DNA from: G965227875 sp965227875
GTDB taxonomy: Bacteria > Pseudomonadota > Alphaproteobacteria > Rhizobiales > JAJFHC01
NCBI GenBank assembly: GCA_965227875.1
Contig: OZ245783.1
Coordinates: 1,364,001 to 1,428,000 of the forward strand
DNA length: 64,000 nt
Direction of reading: 5' to 3'
In this document: in pieces, positions 11,413-19,610 of the stretch
Position numbering within the stretch: the stretch's first letter is position 1
Layout: each line of letters begins with the position of its first letter
Notes under the pieces: generated by a model
What the model was told of the DNA's origin: nothing
Database searches by the model: none
Seen by the model: only the letters and a program-made list of their open reading frames with translations
Made by a program: the position numbers and the translations under genes

Positions 11413-12920
11413 GCGGCCTCGACATCCATGTTGAGGGAAGCCGCCACGATACCTTCTTCGGTGATCGCCTCGCCCTCCAGTTCGCTCGCCACCTTGCCGT
11501 CGTAGAGCACGTAGACCCTGTCGGAACAGCCGATGAGTTCCGCATAGTCCGATGAATAGAAGAGGATCGCCTTGCCTTCGTCGGCCAGCGCGCGCATGAG
11601 CCTGTAGATCTCCTGCTTCGTCCCCACGTCGATGCCGCGCGTGGGATCATTGAGCAGGATGATGTCGGGTTCGATCAGCAGCCACTTGGCGATCACGACT
11701 TTTTGCTGGTTTCCGCCCGAAAGGGTCATGACGGGATCGGACGCCGCGCCGATCTTGATCTGCAGCTTGGCGACGGCGTCTTCCACGGCCTTGCCGGCAG
11801 CAGCGGGGTCGATGACGGGTCCCCTGGAGATCCGGTCGAACGAGGCCGCGAGAAGGTTGTCCGCGATCGGCATGCCGAGCATCAGGCCTTCCGTCTTGCG
11901 GTCTTCCGGCACCAGCGCCATGCGGACCTTGCCGGACCGGGCATGGTAGGGCGACTTCGGCATGCCGTTCCGGCCGGCGACCGACATCGTGCCGGACACG
12001 CCTTTCAGTACGCCGAAAAGCGCCAGCAGGAGTTCCTTCTGGCCCTGGCCGTCAAGCCCGCCAAGACCGACGATTTCCCCGCGCCGGACGGAAAGGTCGA
12101 TGCCCTTGAGCCTGTCCTGCCACCGCAGATTCGAAACCTCGAGGATCGGATCGCCGGCCTTCGTCTCCGGTTTCGGCGGAAACTGCGCATCCACGTCCCG
12201 GCCGATCATCAGGCGAACGATTTCCGCATCGGAATGCGCCCCCTTGGGAAACGTCTCGATATGCTGCCCGTTGCGGAAGACCGAGAGCGTATCGCAGAGC
12301 GCGTCCACTTCGTGCATGCGGTGAGAGATGAAGAGAATGGCGACGCCGCTGGCCTTCAGGTCGGCGAGCAGGTCGTAGACGGTGTCGACGTCGCGCGAGG
12401 TGAGTGCGGATGTCGCCTCGTCGAGGATCAGGACCTTCGGATCCCTGCCGAGCGCCTTGGCGATTTCCACCATCTGCCGGCGGGACAGGGAAAGTTCCCG
12501 GACATGGGCGTTCGGATCGACGTCCTCGCAGCGCACCCGCGCGAGAAGCTCTTCCGCACGGCGCACCTGCGCGCGCCGGTCGATGAGCCCGAAGCGGCGG
12601 GGCGGATCGGAGATGCTGATATTGTCCGCGACCGACAGGTCGGGAATGAGCGAAAGTTCCTGGAACATGCACACCACGCCCTGACGGGTGGCCTCGTCGG
12701 GCGAGGAGAAGGAGACGGGTCGCCCGTCGAGCAGCATCTCCCCTTCGTCAGGCGCCAGCACGCCGGACATGATCTTGATCAGGGTCGACTTTCCCGCGCC
12801 GTTTTCACCGAGGACGGCGTGGATGCTGCCCGGCCTGCAGGCGAAGTCCACATGTTCGAGCGCGCGAATGCCGGCGAAGTATTTGGAAATGCCGCGATAT
12901 TCGACGATTGGAGAATCCAA
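11409..12920 (-). CDS. Sugar ABC transporter ATP-binding protein with two nucleotide-binding domains (RbsA/MglA family)
   Basis: A 503-residue double ATPase. The first domain has Walker A GENGAGKST (residues 38-46), the signature LSLSRRQ, and ILDEATSAL. The second domain lacks a standard Walker A (GLDGQGQKEL), as in RbsA, but has LSGGNQQKVVIAKWL and ILLNDPTRGIDVGTK. It energises import of a monosaccharide or sugar derivative. It sits between the binding protein and the two permeases, and its end overlaps the start of the first permease. Confidence 0.93.
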   Translation of the reverse strand: MDSPIVEYRGISKYFAGIRALEHVDFACRPGSIHAVLGENGAGKSTLIKIMSGVLAPDEGEMLLDGRPVSFSSPDEATRQGVVCMFQELSLIPDLSVADNISISDPPRRFGLIDRRAQVRRAEELLARVRCEDVDPNAHVRELSLSRRQMVEIAKALGRDPKVLILDEATSALTSRDVDTVYDLLADLKASGVAILFISHRMHEVDALCDTLSVFRNGQHIETFPKGAHSDAEIVRLMIGRDVDAQFPPKPETKAGDPILEVSNLRWQDRLKGIDLSVRRGEIVGLGGLDGQGQKELLLALFGVLKGVSGTMSVAGRNGMPKSPYHARSGKVRMALVPEDRKTEGLMLGMPIADNLLAASFDRISRGPVIDPAAAGKAVEDAVAKLQIKIGAASDPVMTLSGGNQQKVVIAKWLLIEPDIILLNDPTRGIDVGTKQEIYRLMRALADEGKAILFYSSDYAELIGCSDRVYVLYDGKVASELEGEAITEEGIVAASLNMDVEAA

Positions 12921-13027
12921 GCCGAGTCCCCCATTGTGGCGCCGATGTCAGGCTAGCACCGACCATCGGACGGGAAAACGGCGGCTTCCGGCGGAAATGC
13001 CCGAAGCCGCCGCCATGTGTCATGGAG

Positions 13028-14164
13028 CTACTTCACGTCCGCTTCGGACTGCGACATGATCGCCGGCCCGGAGATGTTCACGCCGCAGGGCGGGAACTCG
13101 TTGACGGTGAAGAAGTTGTCCGGCAGGTCCGACCAGAAGTTCTTGCCGTCTTCCAGTTCCTTGTAGGTCGCGATCGGCAGCGGCACGGAAATGAGCTGCG
13201 GCATGACCTTACCCTCGAGCGCGGACACCGCGGCTTTCATCGCGATGGCCACCAGACCGGGCGACTGGCCGATCGATATGCCCTTCAGCCCGGCGTCGGC
13301 GTTCTGCGCCACCAGCTTGCGGAAGCCGTTTTCCGACTCGCCCGCGATCGGCACCATGGCGTGTTTTGCGTCCATCATCGCCTGCACGACACCGGTGGTG
13401 CCGCCCTGGACGAGGAAGCCGTCGAACTTGCCATGTACCGCGATGGCGTCGGCCGCCACTTTCTGTGCCGTGCCGTCGTCCCAGTTTCCGACGACCTGCA
13501 CGACTTCCCAGTCACCGCCGGACTGGTCGAGAACCTCGTGGATGCCGACCGACCTGTCGCGGTCCACCGAGTTTCCGGGAAGACCGCGCACTTCGAGAAG
13601 CTTGCCGGATGTCTTGCCCTGCGACTTGAGTTCCGCCAGCACGAACTCGGCCCACCTGCGCCCCATCGCGAGCTGGTCCTCGTTGACCTGCATCACCTTG
13701 TCGGTATCCAGCACGTTGTCGAATGGCACGATGACGACATTGTTCTTGTCCGCCAGCCGGATCACGCGGTTGAAGCCGTCGGGCGATACGGCGATCGTCA
13801 CGATGGCGTCGAAGCCCTGGTTGATGAAGTCCTCAATGGCGCCGAGCTGTGCCGGGGCGTCCGTGCCCGTGGACACCACCTTGAACTCCTTGATCTTGTC
13901 CTTGATCGCTGGATCCTCGGCGAAGGCCTTGGCGGTCTTGATCATCTGGATGCGCCACGTGTTGCCCACGAAGCCGTTGACGACCGCAACGCGGTATGGC
14001 CCGGGCCGTGCATCCCACTGGAAGTACTTCGTATCCGCGCTCCAGGGCTTGAAACACTCCGGATTTTCACCCGGCCCCGACACCGTCTTGGGCCCGGCAA
14101 AGGCAAGTTGCGCGGACATCACCGCGGCAGCCAGAAACGTGGTGCACTTGATCACTGTATTCAT
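13028..14164 (-). CDS. Periplasmic sugar-binding protein of ABC transporter
   Basis: A 378-residue secreted binding protein of the Peripla_BP_4 type. The signal peptide MNTVIKCTTFLAAAVMSAQLAFA is cleaved near residue 23. The mature part has VAVVNGFVGNTWRIQMIKTA, then DAIVTIAVSPDGFNR, typical of ribose/xylose/inositol-binding proteins. ATG 14164 follows GGGAGG. It is the first gene of the transporter operon; a 107-base gap precedes the ATPase gene, a usual site for differential expression. The sugar cannot be identified from the sequence. Confidence 0.9.
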   Translation of the reverse strand: MNTVIKCTTFLAAAVMSAQLAFAGPKTVSGPGENPECFKPWSADTKYFQWDARPGPYRVAVVNGFVGNTWRIQMIKTAKAFAEDPAIKDKIKEFKVVSTGTDAPAQLGAIEDFINQGFDAIVTIAVSPDGFNRVIRLADKNNVVIVPFDNVLDTDKVMQVNEDQLAMGRRWAEFVLAELKSQGKTSGKLLEVRGLPGNSVDRDRSVGIHEVLDQSGGDWEVVQVVGNWDDGTAQKVAADAIAVHGKFDGFLVQGGTTGVVQAMMDAKHAMVPIAGESENGFRKLVAQNADAGLKGISIGQSPGLVAIAMKAAVSALEGKVMPQLISVPLPIATYKELEDGKNFWSDLPDNFFTVNEFPPCGVNISGPAIMSQSEADVK

Positions 14165-14263
14165 GAGACGTCCTCCCTTCATTCGCGCCTGTTTGAATCG
14201 ATCTCGACGGGCCGGCGCTGCGTTCCTTCGAGTTCCTGCGGGAAGCTGGACGCATCCCGGCTT

Positions 14264-14998
14264 TCAGTCTTCCTGCGACATCTCCTCGGTGAAGTTCCTG
14301 AAGCCGATCATGAGATGGCTGCGCAGACGGTACTGAAAGGCCAGCCTGTCGCGCGCCTCCAGCGCGTCGAGCACGCTTTCATGTTCGGCGAAGGTTTCGG
14401 TCTTGAACGTCCTGCGCGTCTTGCCCTTCAGCATGATCCGCAGGATCACCGGTTTCATCACCTTGTAGACGTCGAGAATGGCGGCATTGTCGAGAATGGT
14501 GATGAGCCGGACGTGAAACGAATAGTCGGTCTCCGACGCGTCCTGCAGATCCCGGATCTTCGACAGGCGCATGTTGATCTCCCGCAGGTCCTGCAGGTCC
14601 CGGTCGGTCATGCGCTCGAGGATCTGTTCGGCCGATCCGACCTCGAGCAGGTCGCGGAAGGCCTGAACGTCGGAGAAGGTCTTGCGCGAGATCTCCATCG
14701 TGTTGAACGACAGGAGCTCGAAAGCCCGCGACATGCGGTTGTCGGTGATCGTGGCCCCGATCTTGGGCCGCACGTCGACCATGCCGTAGGCCTTGAGAAT
14801 CCGCATGGCCTCGCGCACCGTGTTCCGACTGGCGCCGAAGCGCGTGCAGAGCTCCCGCTCGGTCGGCAGGTTGTCCCCCACCTTGAGCCCGCCTTCCGCG
14901 ATCATCTGCCGGATCCGGCGCACCACCGTATCGACGGCGGACCCTTCTCCGCCTTCCCCGCCAGACCGCGTGCCGCTGCTTTTTTCCTCCAGAACCAT
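14264..14998 (-). CDS. GntR family regulator with FCD ligand domain
   Basis: A 244-residue repressor-like protein. Residues 20-85 hold the winged helix: IRQMIAEGGLKVGDNLPTERELCTRFGASRNTVREAMRIL is the canonical GntR helix-turn-helix. Residues 105-230 form a helical FCD domain (FRDLLEVGSAEQI, DYSFHVRLITI, EHESVLDALEARDR) with the His/Asp residues that usually bind a metal and an organic acid. It lies 99 bases upstream of the binding-protein gene in the same orientation, so it likely controls the transporter operon. Start ATG 14998 was chosen over the longer frame start at 15067. Confidence 0.9.
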   Translation of the reverse strand: MVLEEKSSGTRSGGEGGEGSAVDTVVRRIRQMIAEGGLKVGDNLPTERELCTRFGASRNTVREAMRILKAYGMVDVRPKIGATITDNRMSRAFELLSFNTMEISRKTFSDVQAFRDLLEVGSAEQILERMTDRDLQDLREINMRLSKIRDLQDASETDYSFHVRLITILDNAAILDVYKVMKPVILRIMLKGKTRRTFKTETFAEHESVLDALEARDRLAFQYRLRSHLMIGFRNFTEEMSQED

Positions 14999-15037
14999 TC
15001 CCCGGTCCCTATGGCAATACCCGTGCACTTTTCTTAT

Positions 15038-15048
15038 TTGTTGGACCA
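15038..15048. promoter_or_regulatory. Candidate FadR/FCD-type operator
   Basis: TTGTTGGACCA fits the FadR-subfamily consensus T-N-G-T-N3-A-C-N-A. It lies 40 bases before the regulator start, where autoregulation is common. This is a pattern match only. Confidence 0.35.
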
Positions 15049-15297
15049 GAAGTGATAATGTCAGCACCCCGGACTGTCAACAGGGAACCGAAAATCATCA
15101 TCCTCTTAGGAAGAGTAGATTTAAATTATTGATATTTATCGTTTTATTTGAGAAACTCGAGAAATTGGGCCGGTTTGACGAAAAACGCCCACGGCCAATC
15201 CGCACTTATTCGTCATACCAGATACGCGGAGTCACCCCGCCATGCGTCGCCATAACCTCTCGATTTCGCATGCGCGAACCGGTATAAGCCCCTCGAT

Positions 15298-15374
15298 GGC
15301 CCCGTAGCTCAGCAGGATAGAGCATCAGATTCCTAATCTGAGGGTCGCAGGTTCGAATCCTGCCGGGGTCACCA
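15298..15374 (+). tRNA. tRNA-Arg (anticodon CCT)
   Basis: The 77 bases fold as a cloverleaf. The acceptor arm GGCCCCG pairs with CGGGGTC, the D arm is GCTC...GAGC, the anticodon arm is TCAGA-TTCCTAA-TCTGA with anticodon CCT, and the T arm is GCAGG-TTCGAAT-CCTGC. The CCA end is encoded. The 3' part from the anticodon stem onward is repeated at 24243-24292, so it serves as the left attachment site of the integrated element. Confidence 0.95.
15325..15374 (+). repeat. Left attachment repeat (attL) within tRNA-Arg
   Basis: These 50 bases (from TCAGATTCCTAATCTG to the CCA end) are identical to 24243-24292. An exact repeat of a tRNA 3' end flanking a tyrosine integrase gene is the standard footprint of site-specific integration. 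Confidence 0.95.
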
Positions 15375-15464
15375 ATAATATCAAAGAGTTACGTTTTTTG
15401 GGTATTGCCGTTTTTGCTGCTAGCAAGCACATAGCAAGCACGGGCGGCCCATTCGCACTGATTC

Positions 15465-16115
15465 TCATACACCAAGAAACTGCCCGTATCGCGCCTTCAG
15501 TGCGTCATCGATCCATTCATCAAGCGCCAGCCATCGCTCCAATTGCCGCTCGTATGTCCGCCAGTGCATGCGAGGTGGCTTCGGCGGGAAGTCGCTTCTG
15601 CGATGTCTTGCCTGCCACTCCGGCGGGCCAGCTGCCAGCATTCGGTCCGACAGCGCATGTTTTTTGTCAATCTGGCGGGATACGGGGTCTCGCTGTTGCG
15701 AGCAATATTGCATCCGATAAGCATAGCGAGACCGAAAGTGGAAAGCGCCAGCAGGCTTGTAGAGACATTGGCAACGCCTGTTGGTCGATGGGCAAAGAAA
15801 ATACCAGCGATAGCCTCCAAACGGCTGCGAGAACCGCTCCAGGCGAATTGTTTCGTCTATCTGGTGAATGTCACCGTCCGATGTGGTCACAGTGTATTGG
15901 AGCCGTAACCAAGGCGATTCGCACCAGGAGTCGTAGCTGTATCCCACCGTGGCAATCTTCTCGCCCGTTCGCGTGTATGACCACGTAAGCGATCCGTTTC
16001 GGGCAACAACGTCTCTTTCGAAGTCGCCGCGTTGCCTGAGACGCCGCAGATCCAGCTTCAAACCGTCTTCCACAACAGGGAGCCAACCCTGCCGACCCGA
16101 ACCATATCCACCCAT
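15465..16115 (-). CDS. Unrecognised island protein with MGGYGSGR start and a Cys motif
   Basis: A 216-residue protein. It begins MGGYGSGRQGW, a start I associate with short uncharacterised proteins of mobile elements. The middle has YRWYFLCPSTNRRCQCLYKP (about residues 103-122), with three cysteines resembling a treble-clef or zinc-ribbon knuckle, and a second CSQQRDP segment. The C-terminal part is rich in Arg and Trp (MHWRTYERQLERWLALDEWID). These features suggest nucleic-acid contact but no function can be assigned. It is the gene nearest attL. Confidence 0.6.
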   Translation of the reverse strand: MGGYGSGRQGWLPVVEDGLKLDLRRLRQRGDFERDVVARNGSLTWSYTRTGEKIATVGYSYDSWCESPWLRLQYTVTTSDGDIHQIDETIRLERFSQPFGGYRWYFLCPSTNRRCQCLYKPAGAFHFRSRYAYRMQYCSQQRDPVSRQIDKKHALSDRMLAAGPPEWQARHRRSDFPPKPPRMHWRTYERQLERWLALDEWIDDALKARYGQFLGV

Positions 16116-16315
16116 TTATCGAAATCCTGTGGCAGGTGCTCCTATTGGCATTCATCCATTGTGGGATTTGGTGAGAGCGGCCAATAAGCTATTAGAAAAA
16201 ATCTATGTTTGACGCGCAAGAAGAAAATATATCTGATTATTGATCCAGTCTTGGTTTCCGTTTCACGATGTTGCGGCGGCGGCGCATCCCGATGACATGC
16301 CGATACGAGGGGCAT

Positions 16316-16978
16316 ATGAAGAAAATTTTCGCACTAGTTACTTTCACATGCCTCTTTAATCCATTGGTGTTTGGGGAAATTGCAAAAGCGCAAAGCGTAG
16401 AAAGCATCGTTGAGAACTCACTTTCAAAAATGACCGGAACAATTAGCGTCGGGTTTGAGCCGGTGCTAACGAATGGCGCATTATCCGGTTGTACATTGGT
16501 TTACAACGCGCTTATTCGAGACAATATTTATCGCAATGGGGCCTATTTAAAGGTTTTTGGAAGCATCGGAATCGCGTTTGCCAAAAGGTCGATGGCAGGA
16601 CTTCTCAAGGTCGTTGTGAACGAAGTCGACACCTCAAAAGTTCCGTTAGAACTGAAGCCATCCCCACCTTCCCGTGCCTACTTGATTGATCAAACTCTGA
16701 AGACGAACATTGCGTCTGTGGTCGATGGCGGGCCAACAGACACCCCTGGCGCATACTTCTCGGTATTCCGACTGAACCCAATGCTGGAAATGGTTCTGCA
16801 AGGTTTGGCGATGAATCAGATAACAATAGCATTCAACAGCAAAGGCGGATCGACTGATATCCGGTTAGGGTTAGAGCTAGATGTTACGGATACGGATGAA
16901 TCTGGAACACGGACTCGGTCACCAAGGCATACGCTGAGATTTCTTGATTGTCTTAGAACGTTAAGCGCAACGCAGTAG
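16316..16978 (+). CDS. Secreted protein of unknown function
   Basis: A 220-residue protein with a signal peptide (MKKIFALVTFTCLFNPLVFG, cleavage probably before QSVESI). The mature part is rich in beta-prone segments (TISVGFEPVL, ITIAFNSKGGSTDIRLGLEL) and has few charged catalytic-looking residues. ATG 16316 has GAGGGG five bases upstream. It is markedly AT-richer than the flanking chromosome, which supports foreign origin. It runs opposite to its neighbours. I do not recognise the family. Confidence 0.6.
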   Translation: MKKIFALVTFTCLFNPLVFGEIAKAQSVESIVENSLSKMTGTISVGFEPVLTNGALSGCTLVYNALIRDNIYRNGAYLKVFGSIGIAFAKRSMAGLLKVVVNEVDTSKVPLELKPSPPSRAYLIDQTLKTNIASVVDGGPTDTPGAYFSVFRLNPMLEMVLQGLAMNQITIAFNSKGGSTDIRLGLELDVTDTDESGTRTRSPRHTLRFLDCLRTLSATQ

Positions 16979-17003
16979 GTCGCTCCGCTGAGAGTGCAGC
17001 TAG

Positions 17004-17019
17004 GCTCCAGACTCAATCA
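17004..17019 (+). repeat. Left terminal inverted repeat of the IS5-family element
   Basis: It matches the inverse of 18256-18271 in 12 of 16 bases and is bordered by CTAG. The stop codon of the DUF1232 gene (17017-17019) lies within it, as often happens at IS5 ends. Confidence 0.55.
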
Positions 17020-17397
17020 CGAAGCGCTAGCCTCGTAAATGATCCAGCCGATCGCGGCTGCGGTTCCCATCCAGATAATTACTATTATTAGGGCTGCCGT
17101 CCTGCTGACTGGCCGTTCGGTGAGTTTCGTAGCTTGTACGCGGCAATCCTCAATCACGTCGTCAGGAACCATGCGCATTGCTATCCATAAGCCCATTGGG
17201 ACGAGCAAAATATCATCGAGGTAGCCAATAATGGGAATGAAATCCGGAATAAGATCGATCGGCGAAAGCGCATAAGCCACGACCGATGATGCGATGGCCT
17301 TTGCGTACCATGGTGTTCGCGGATCACGCGCGGCAAGATAGAGACAGACCGTATCTCTCTTGACGGTTTGTGCCCACTGCCCGACTCGACTCCACAT
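17017..17397 (-). CDS. YkvA-like DUF1232 membrane protein
   Basis: A 126-residue protein. The core AYALSPIDLIPDFIPIIGYLDDILLVP (around residues 42-68) is the DUF1232 signature (SPIDLIPDFIP...D). A hydrophobic C-terminal helix (AALIIVIIWMGTAAAIGWIIY) anchors it in the membrane. The family is widespread and its biochemical role is unclear. It is downstream of and co-oriented with the transposase and ends inside the proposed terminal repeat, so it may be carried by the insertion sequence. Confidence 0.85.
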   Translation of the reverse strand: MWSRVGQWAQTVKRDTVCLYLAARDPRTPWYAKAIASSVVAYALSPIDLIPDFIPIIGYLDDILLVPMGLWIAMRMVPDDVIEDCRVQATKLTERPVSRTAALIIVIIWMGTAAAIGWIIYEASAS

Positions 17398-17438
17398 TCG
17401 GGTAGCTTACCAGAAACTCTCATGGCCCAGACCATTAT

Positions 17439-18193
17439 TCATAGCCAGAATGCGACCAGTGTAGCCAGCGCGACCGCGGATAGGAAGTTTCTGGCGAGCT
17501 TATCGTAGCGGGTTGCGACACGCCGGAAGTCCTTCAGGCGGCAGAAGGCGTTCTCGATCAGGTGGCGGTCTCGGTATCGCCTCGTGTCGTAGGCGATGGC
17601 GCGTTTTCGATTGCGGCGCCCAGGGATGACGGGAACGACAGCAATGCTGCGGAGCATTTTACGCAGCGCATTGGCATCATAGCCCTTGTCAGCCAGGACA
17701 TATCGCGCACCCTTGAGGCCTGCCAGCAACACCGGTGCGGCTTTCATGTCGGAGACGTTGCCGGCAGTCAGGTGAAGCGCGAAGGGTCTACCCAGAACGT
17801 CCGTCAGAGCATGTATTTTGCTGGTCTGTCCGCCGCGTGATGGACCGATCGCCTGCGCTTTCGCCCCCCTTTTCCTCCATGGGCGGAGCGTTGGGCTTTG
17901 ACATACGTGCTGTCGATCGCAGTGCTCCTGCTCACCGCACCCGATGTCGCCAGGGCTTCCAGCAGGTCCACCCAGAAGCGCCTGCGTGACCAGCGATTGA
18001 AGCGGTTGTAGATTGTCGTCGAAGGGCCATAGTCCTGCGGGCAATCGCACCAACGGCATCCCGTCTTCAGCACGTGGATGATGCCGGAGATCACCCGGCG
18101 ATCATCAACACGGCGAGCACCCGGTTGGTTCTTGGGCAGGTAGGGCTCTATCGCCGCCCATTGGGTGTCCGAAAGCCAAAACAGACGGGCCAT
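17439..18193 (-). CDS. IS5-family transposase made by frameshifting (OrfA/OrfB)
   Basis: The first frame (start ATG 18193, MARLFWLSDTQWAAIEPYLP) contains the N-terminal domain and the first catalytic Asp in AIDSTYVKAQRS. The second frame (to 17439) continues with GPSRGGQTSKIHALTD, the second Asp in VLADKGYDANALRK, and the Glu in HLIENAFCRLKDFRRVATRYDK, completing a DDE triad. The frames overlap, and on the coding strand AAAAGGGGGG (17864-17873) lies where the switch must occur, a good slippery site. No internal stop or deletion is seen, so it may be active. Confidence 0.88.
17864..17873 (-). promoter_or_regulatory. Slippery sequence for transposase frameshift
   Basis: On the coding (minus) strand this reads AAAAGGGGGG. 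It lies in the overlap of OrfA and OrfB just before the conserved GPSRGGQ segment. Such A/G runs drive ribosomal or transcriptional slippage in IS5-type elements. Confidence 0.6.
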
Positions 18194-18255
18194 CCACGCC
18201 TCCAATCTCATAATTGGACGCTGTGAATCTGATTTGCGGCAACAGATCAATAGGC

Positions 18256-18271
18256 TGATTGGGTTTCGACC
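18256..18271 (-). repeat. Right terminal inverted repeat of the IS5-family element
   Basis: Read inward on the minus strand it is GGTCGAAACCCAATCA, matching the left end in 12 of 16 bases, with CTAG directly outside at 18272-18275. Confidence 0.55.
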
Positions 18272-18345
18272 CTAGTCACTGATTGACCCAATCTGGCATT
18301 ACGACCGTGAAGAACGTATGGCTCAACGGTGCCGACCAAAAAGCC

Positions 18346-18456
18346 TTAGCCTCTCTCCAAAAGGTAGAGGCCATAAATGCCACATGCAGTCGCAATGAGC
18401 GAAACCAGCGTCACCAATGAAAACAGCACCCAGCCGTCCATAGCAGTCTCCGTCAT
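18346..18456 (-). CDS. 36-residue single-pass membrane peptide
   Basis: A short frame starting at ATG 18456 with a good ribosome site (AAGGGAGAAGG directly upstream). It encodes MTETAMDGWVLFSL followed by a hydrophobic helix (VTLVSLIATACGIYGLYLL) and a charged end ERG before TAA. The layout - short polar start, one membrane helix, charged tail - is that of small membrane proteins, possibly regulatory or toxin-like. It is on the same strand as the IS element and just outside its right end. No homology is claimed. Confidence 0.5.
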   Translation of the reverse strand: MTETAMDGWVLFSLVTLVSLIATACGIYGLYLLERG

Positions 18457-18574
18457 CCTTCTCCCTTGGGTTCGATCCAACGTACCGCATTCCACAATGC
18501 TGTCGCCGGTGCTTTCGCCGCGCTTGCTTTAGCTCTAAAGTCGTTCATGTTTTGTTCCAAAACGGATGTGTTAG

Positions 18575-18868
18575 ATGGCGAAAAGGCAATGGAGCCGTTG
18601 GCGAGGAGGACACGGCGGCGTTAAGGCCGAGACTCTCCGTCTAGGGCCTTTCGAAATATCAGTCATTCAGCGCGCTAGCGGAAAGTGGGAGGCCGTAGTT
18701 GCCGGTGGCGGCAGGTCTGTCCTTGGTGAGTTTGAATCCGCAGCAGAGGCGCGGTGTCGATGCATCGAGAGCATATCGCCAACGATCAACGATGCGTTCG
18801 GGGACCTGAAAGCCCATGAGGCATTTGTAGGGATAGGCAAAGGACACAAAGGACGACCGCTCGAGTGA
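18575..18868 (+). CDS. Hypothetical small basic island protein
   Basis: A 97-residue frame starting MAKRQWSRWRGGHGG. It contains an ordered-looking segment (LGPFEISVIQRASGKWEAVVAGGGRSVLGEFESAAEAR) reminiscent of small beta-sheet domains. The ribosome site is weak. It is convergent with the SRAP gene. I do not recognise it, and it could be a remnant. Confidence 0.45.
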   Translation: MAKRQWSRWRGGHGGVKAETLRLGPFEISVIQRASGKWEAVVAGGGRSVLGEFESAAEARCRCIESISPTINDAFGDLKAHEAFVGIGKGHKGRPLE

Positions 18869-18883
18869 AGGTTCGAAATGACC

Positions 18884-19528
18884 TCACGGTTCGTCTTTCT
18901 TTTCGCCCTTGTTAACAATTGTCATTCTGTCCGCAGGGAATGGTCTTGCGAGTTTGAAGGCATCATCAGCGGACCCCTCCAGCCAGAGATCCATTGCGTC
19001 CTCATCGGCGAGCATGACCGGCATGCGGTTAGGATGGATCGGTTTCACCACTTCATTCGGGCTTGTCGTGAGGAACGAATAGGTCTCCAATTCGACAACG
19101 TCGCCATCGGGCTTCAGTCGCCCCTTGAACGAGCGCCACAGTCCGGCAAAGGCGAAGGGCGTGCGCTCGTCGTCGAGCGCGAACCAGTGCCACACGGCGG
19201 GAGACTTGCCCTTCGGCTCTGAGAACGAGGAAACGGGAACGAGACAACGTCGCTCCTCGAATGACTTTGACCAGAACCGGCTATCCCGAACCTTGTCGTC
19301 GCGCGCGTTCGTGATGCGTTTCGCAGCCTTGCCTTTCTGCGGTAGGACAAACCCCCAAGACATTAGCACGAGTTCCCGTTCGCCATCCTCCGCGTATCGA
19401 ATCACAGGCGCAGTATGGCCGGGAAATATCGCCGGCAAAGGTTTGATGCGGGCGGCGCGGTTGTCGCTTACCTTGAAGAGATTGCGAACCGCTTCCTGGT
19501 TGGTCGTGTGGCTGTAAAGATTGCACAT
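18884..19528 (-). CDS. SOS response-associated peptidase (SRAP, YedK/HMCES family)
   Basis: A 214-residue protein of the family that forms a covalent crosslink to abasic sites in single-stranded DNA. Catalytic features are present: Cys2 exposed after Met removal (MCNLYS), NARDDK, the Glu in SSFSEPKG, and the His in HPNRMPVML. WGFVLP and AFAGLWRSF are also family motifs. SRAP genes occur both in chromosomes and in mobile elements; here it is island cargo, which suggests protection of element DNA during replication. Confidence 0.92.
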   Translation of the reverse strand: MCNLYSHTTNQEAVRNLFKVSDNRAARIKPLPAIFPGHTAPVIRYAEDGERELVLMSWGFVLPQKGKAAKRITNARDDKVRDSRFWSKSFEERRCLVPVSSFSEPKGKSPAVWHWFALDDERTPFAFAGLWRSFKGRLKPDGDVVELETYSFLTTSPNEVVKPIHPNRMPVMLADEDAMDLWLEGSADDAFKLARPFPADRMTIVNKGEKKDEP

Positions 19529-19610
19529 TCATTTCTGTCTAAGAACGCTGCTGTCGCAAGTGAGCCTTACATAGAAATGCTCACAGAAGCCAAATGGAAA
19601 TGACGCAATA

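Larger units (their letters stand above)
17000..18275 (-). mobile_element. IS5-family insertion sequence, probably including a DUF1232 passenger gene
   Basis: The two-frame transposase is typical of IS5. Outside it, GCTCCAGACTCAATCA at 17004-17019 and the inverse of 18256-18271 match in 12 of 16 positions, and each outer edge is flanked by CTAG (17000-17003 and 18272-18275), which fits the YTAR target duplication of IS5 elements. With these ends the element is 1268 bp and the DUF1232 gene lies inside it. A shorter element with ends near 17437 and 18228 is the alternative. Confidence 0.6.

Noticed and set aside
17437..18228. Inner partial inverted repeat (ATTCATAGC and the inverse of GCTGTGAAT) as the ends of the IS element
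   Set aside because: It matches in 8 of 9 bases but has no flanking duplication, while the outer ends have 12 of 16 matches plus CTAG on both sides.
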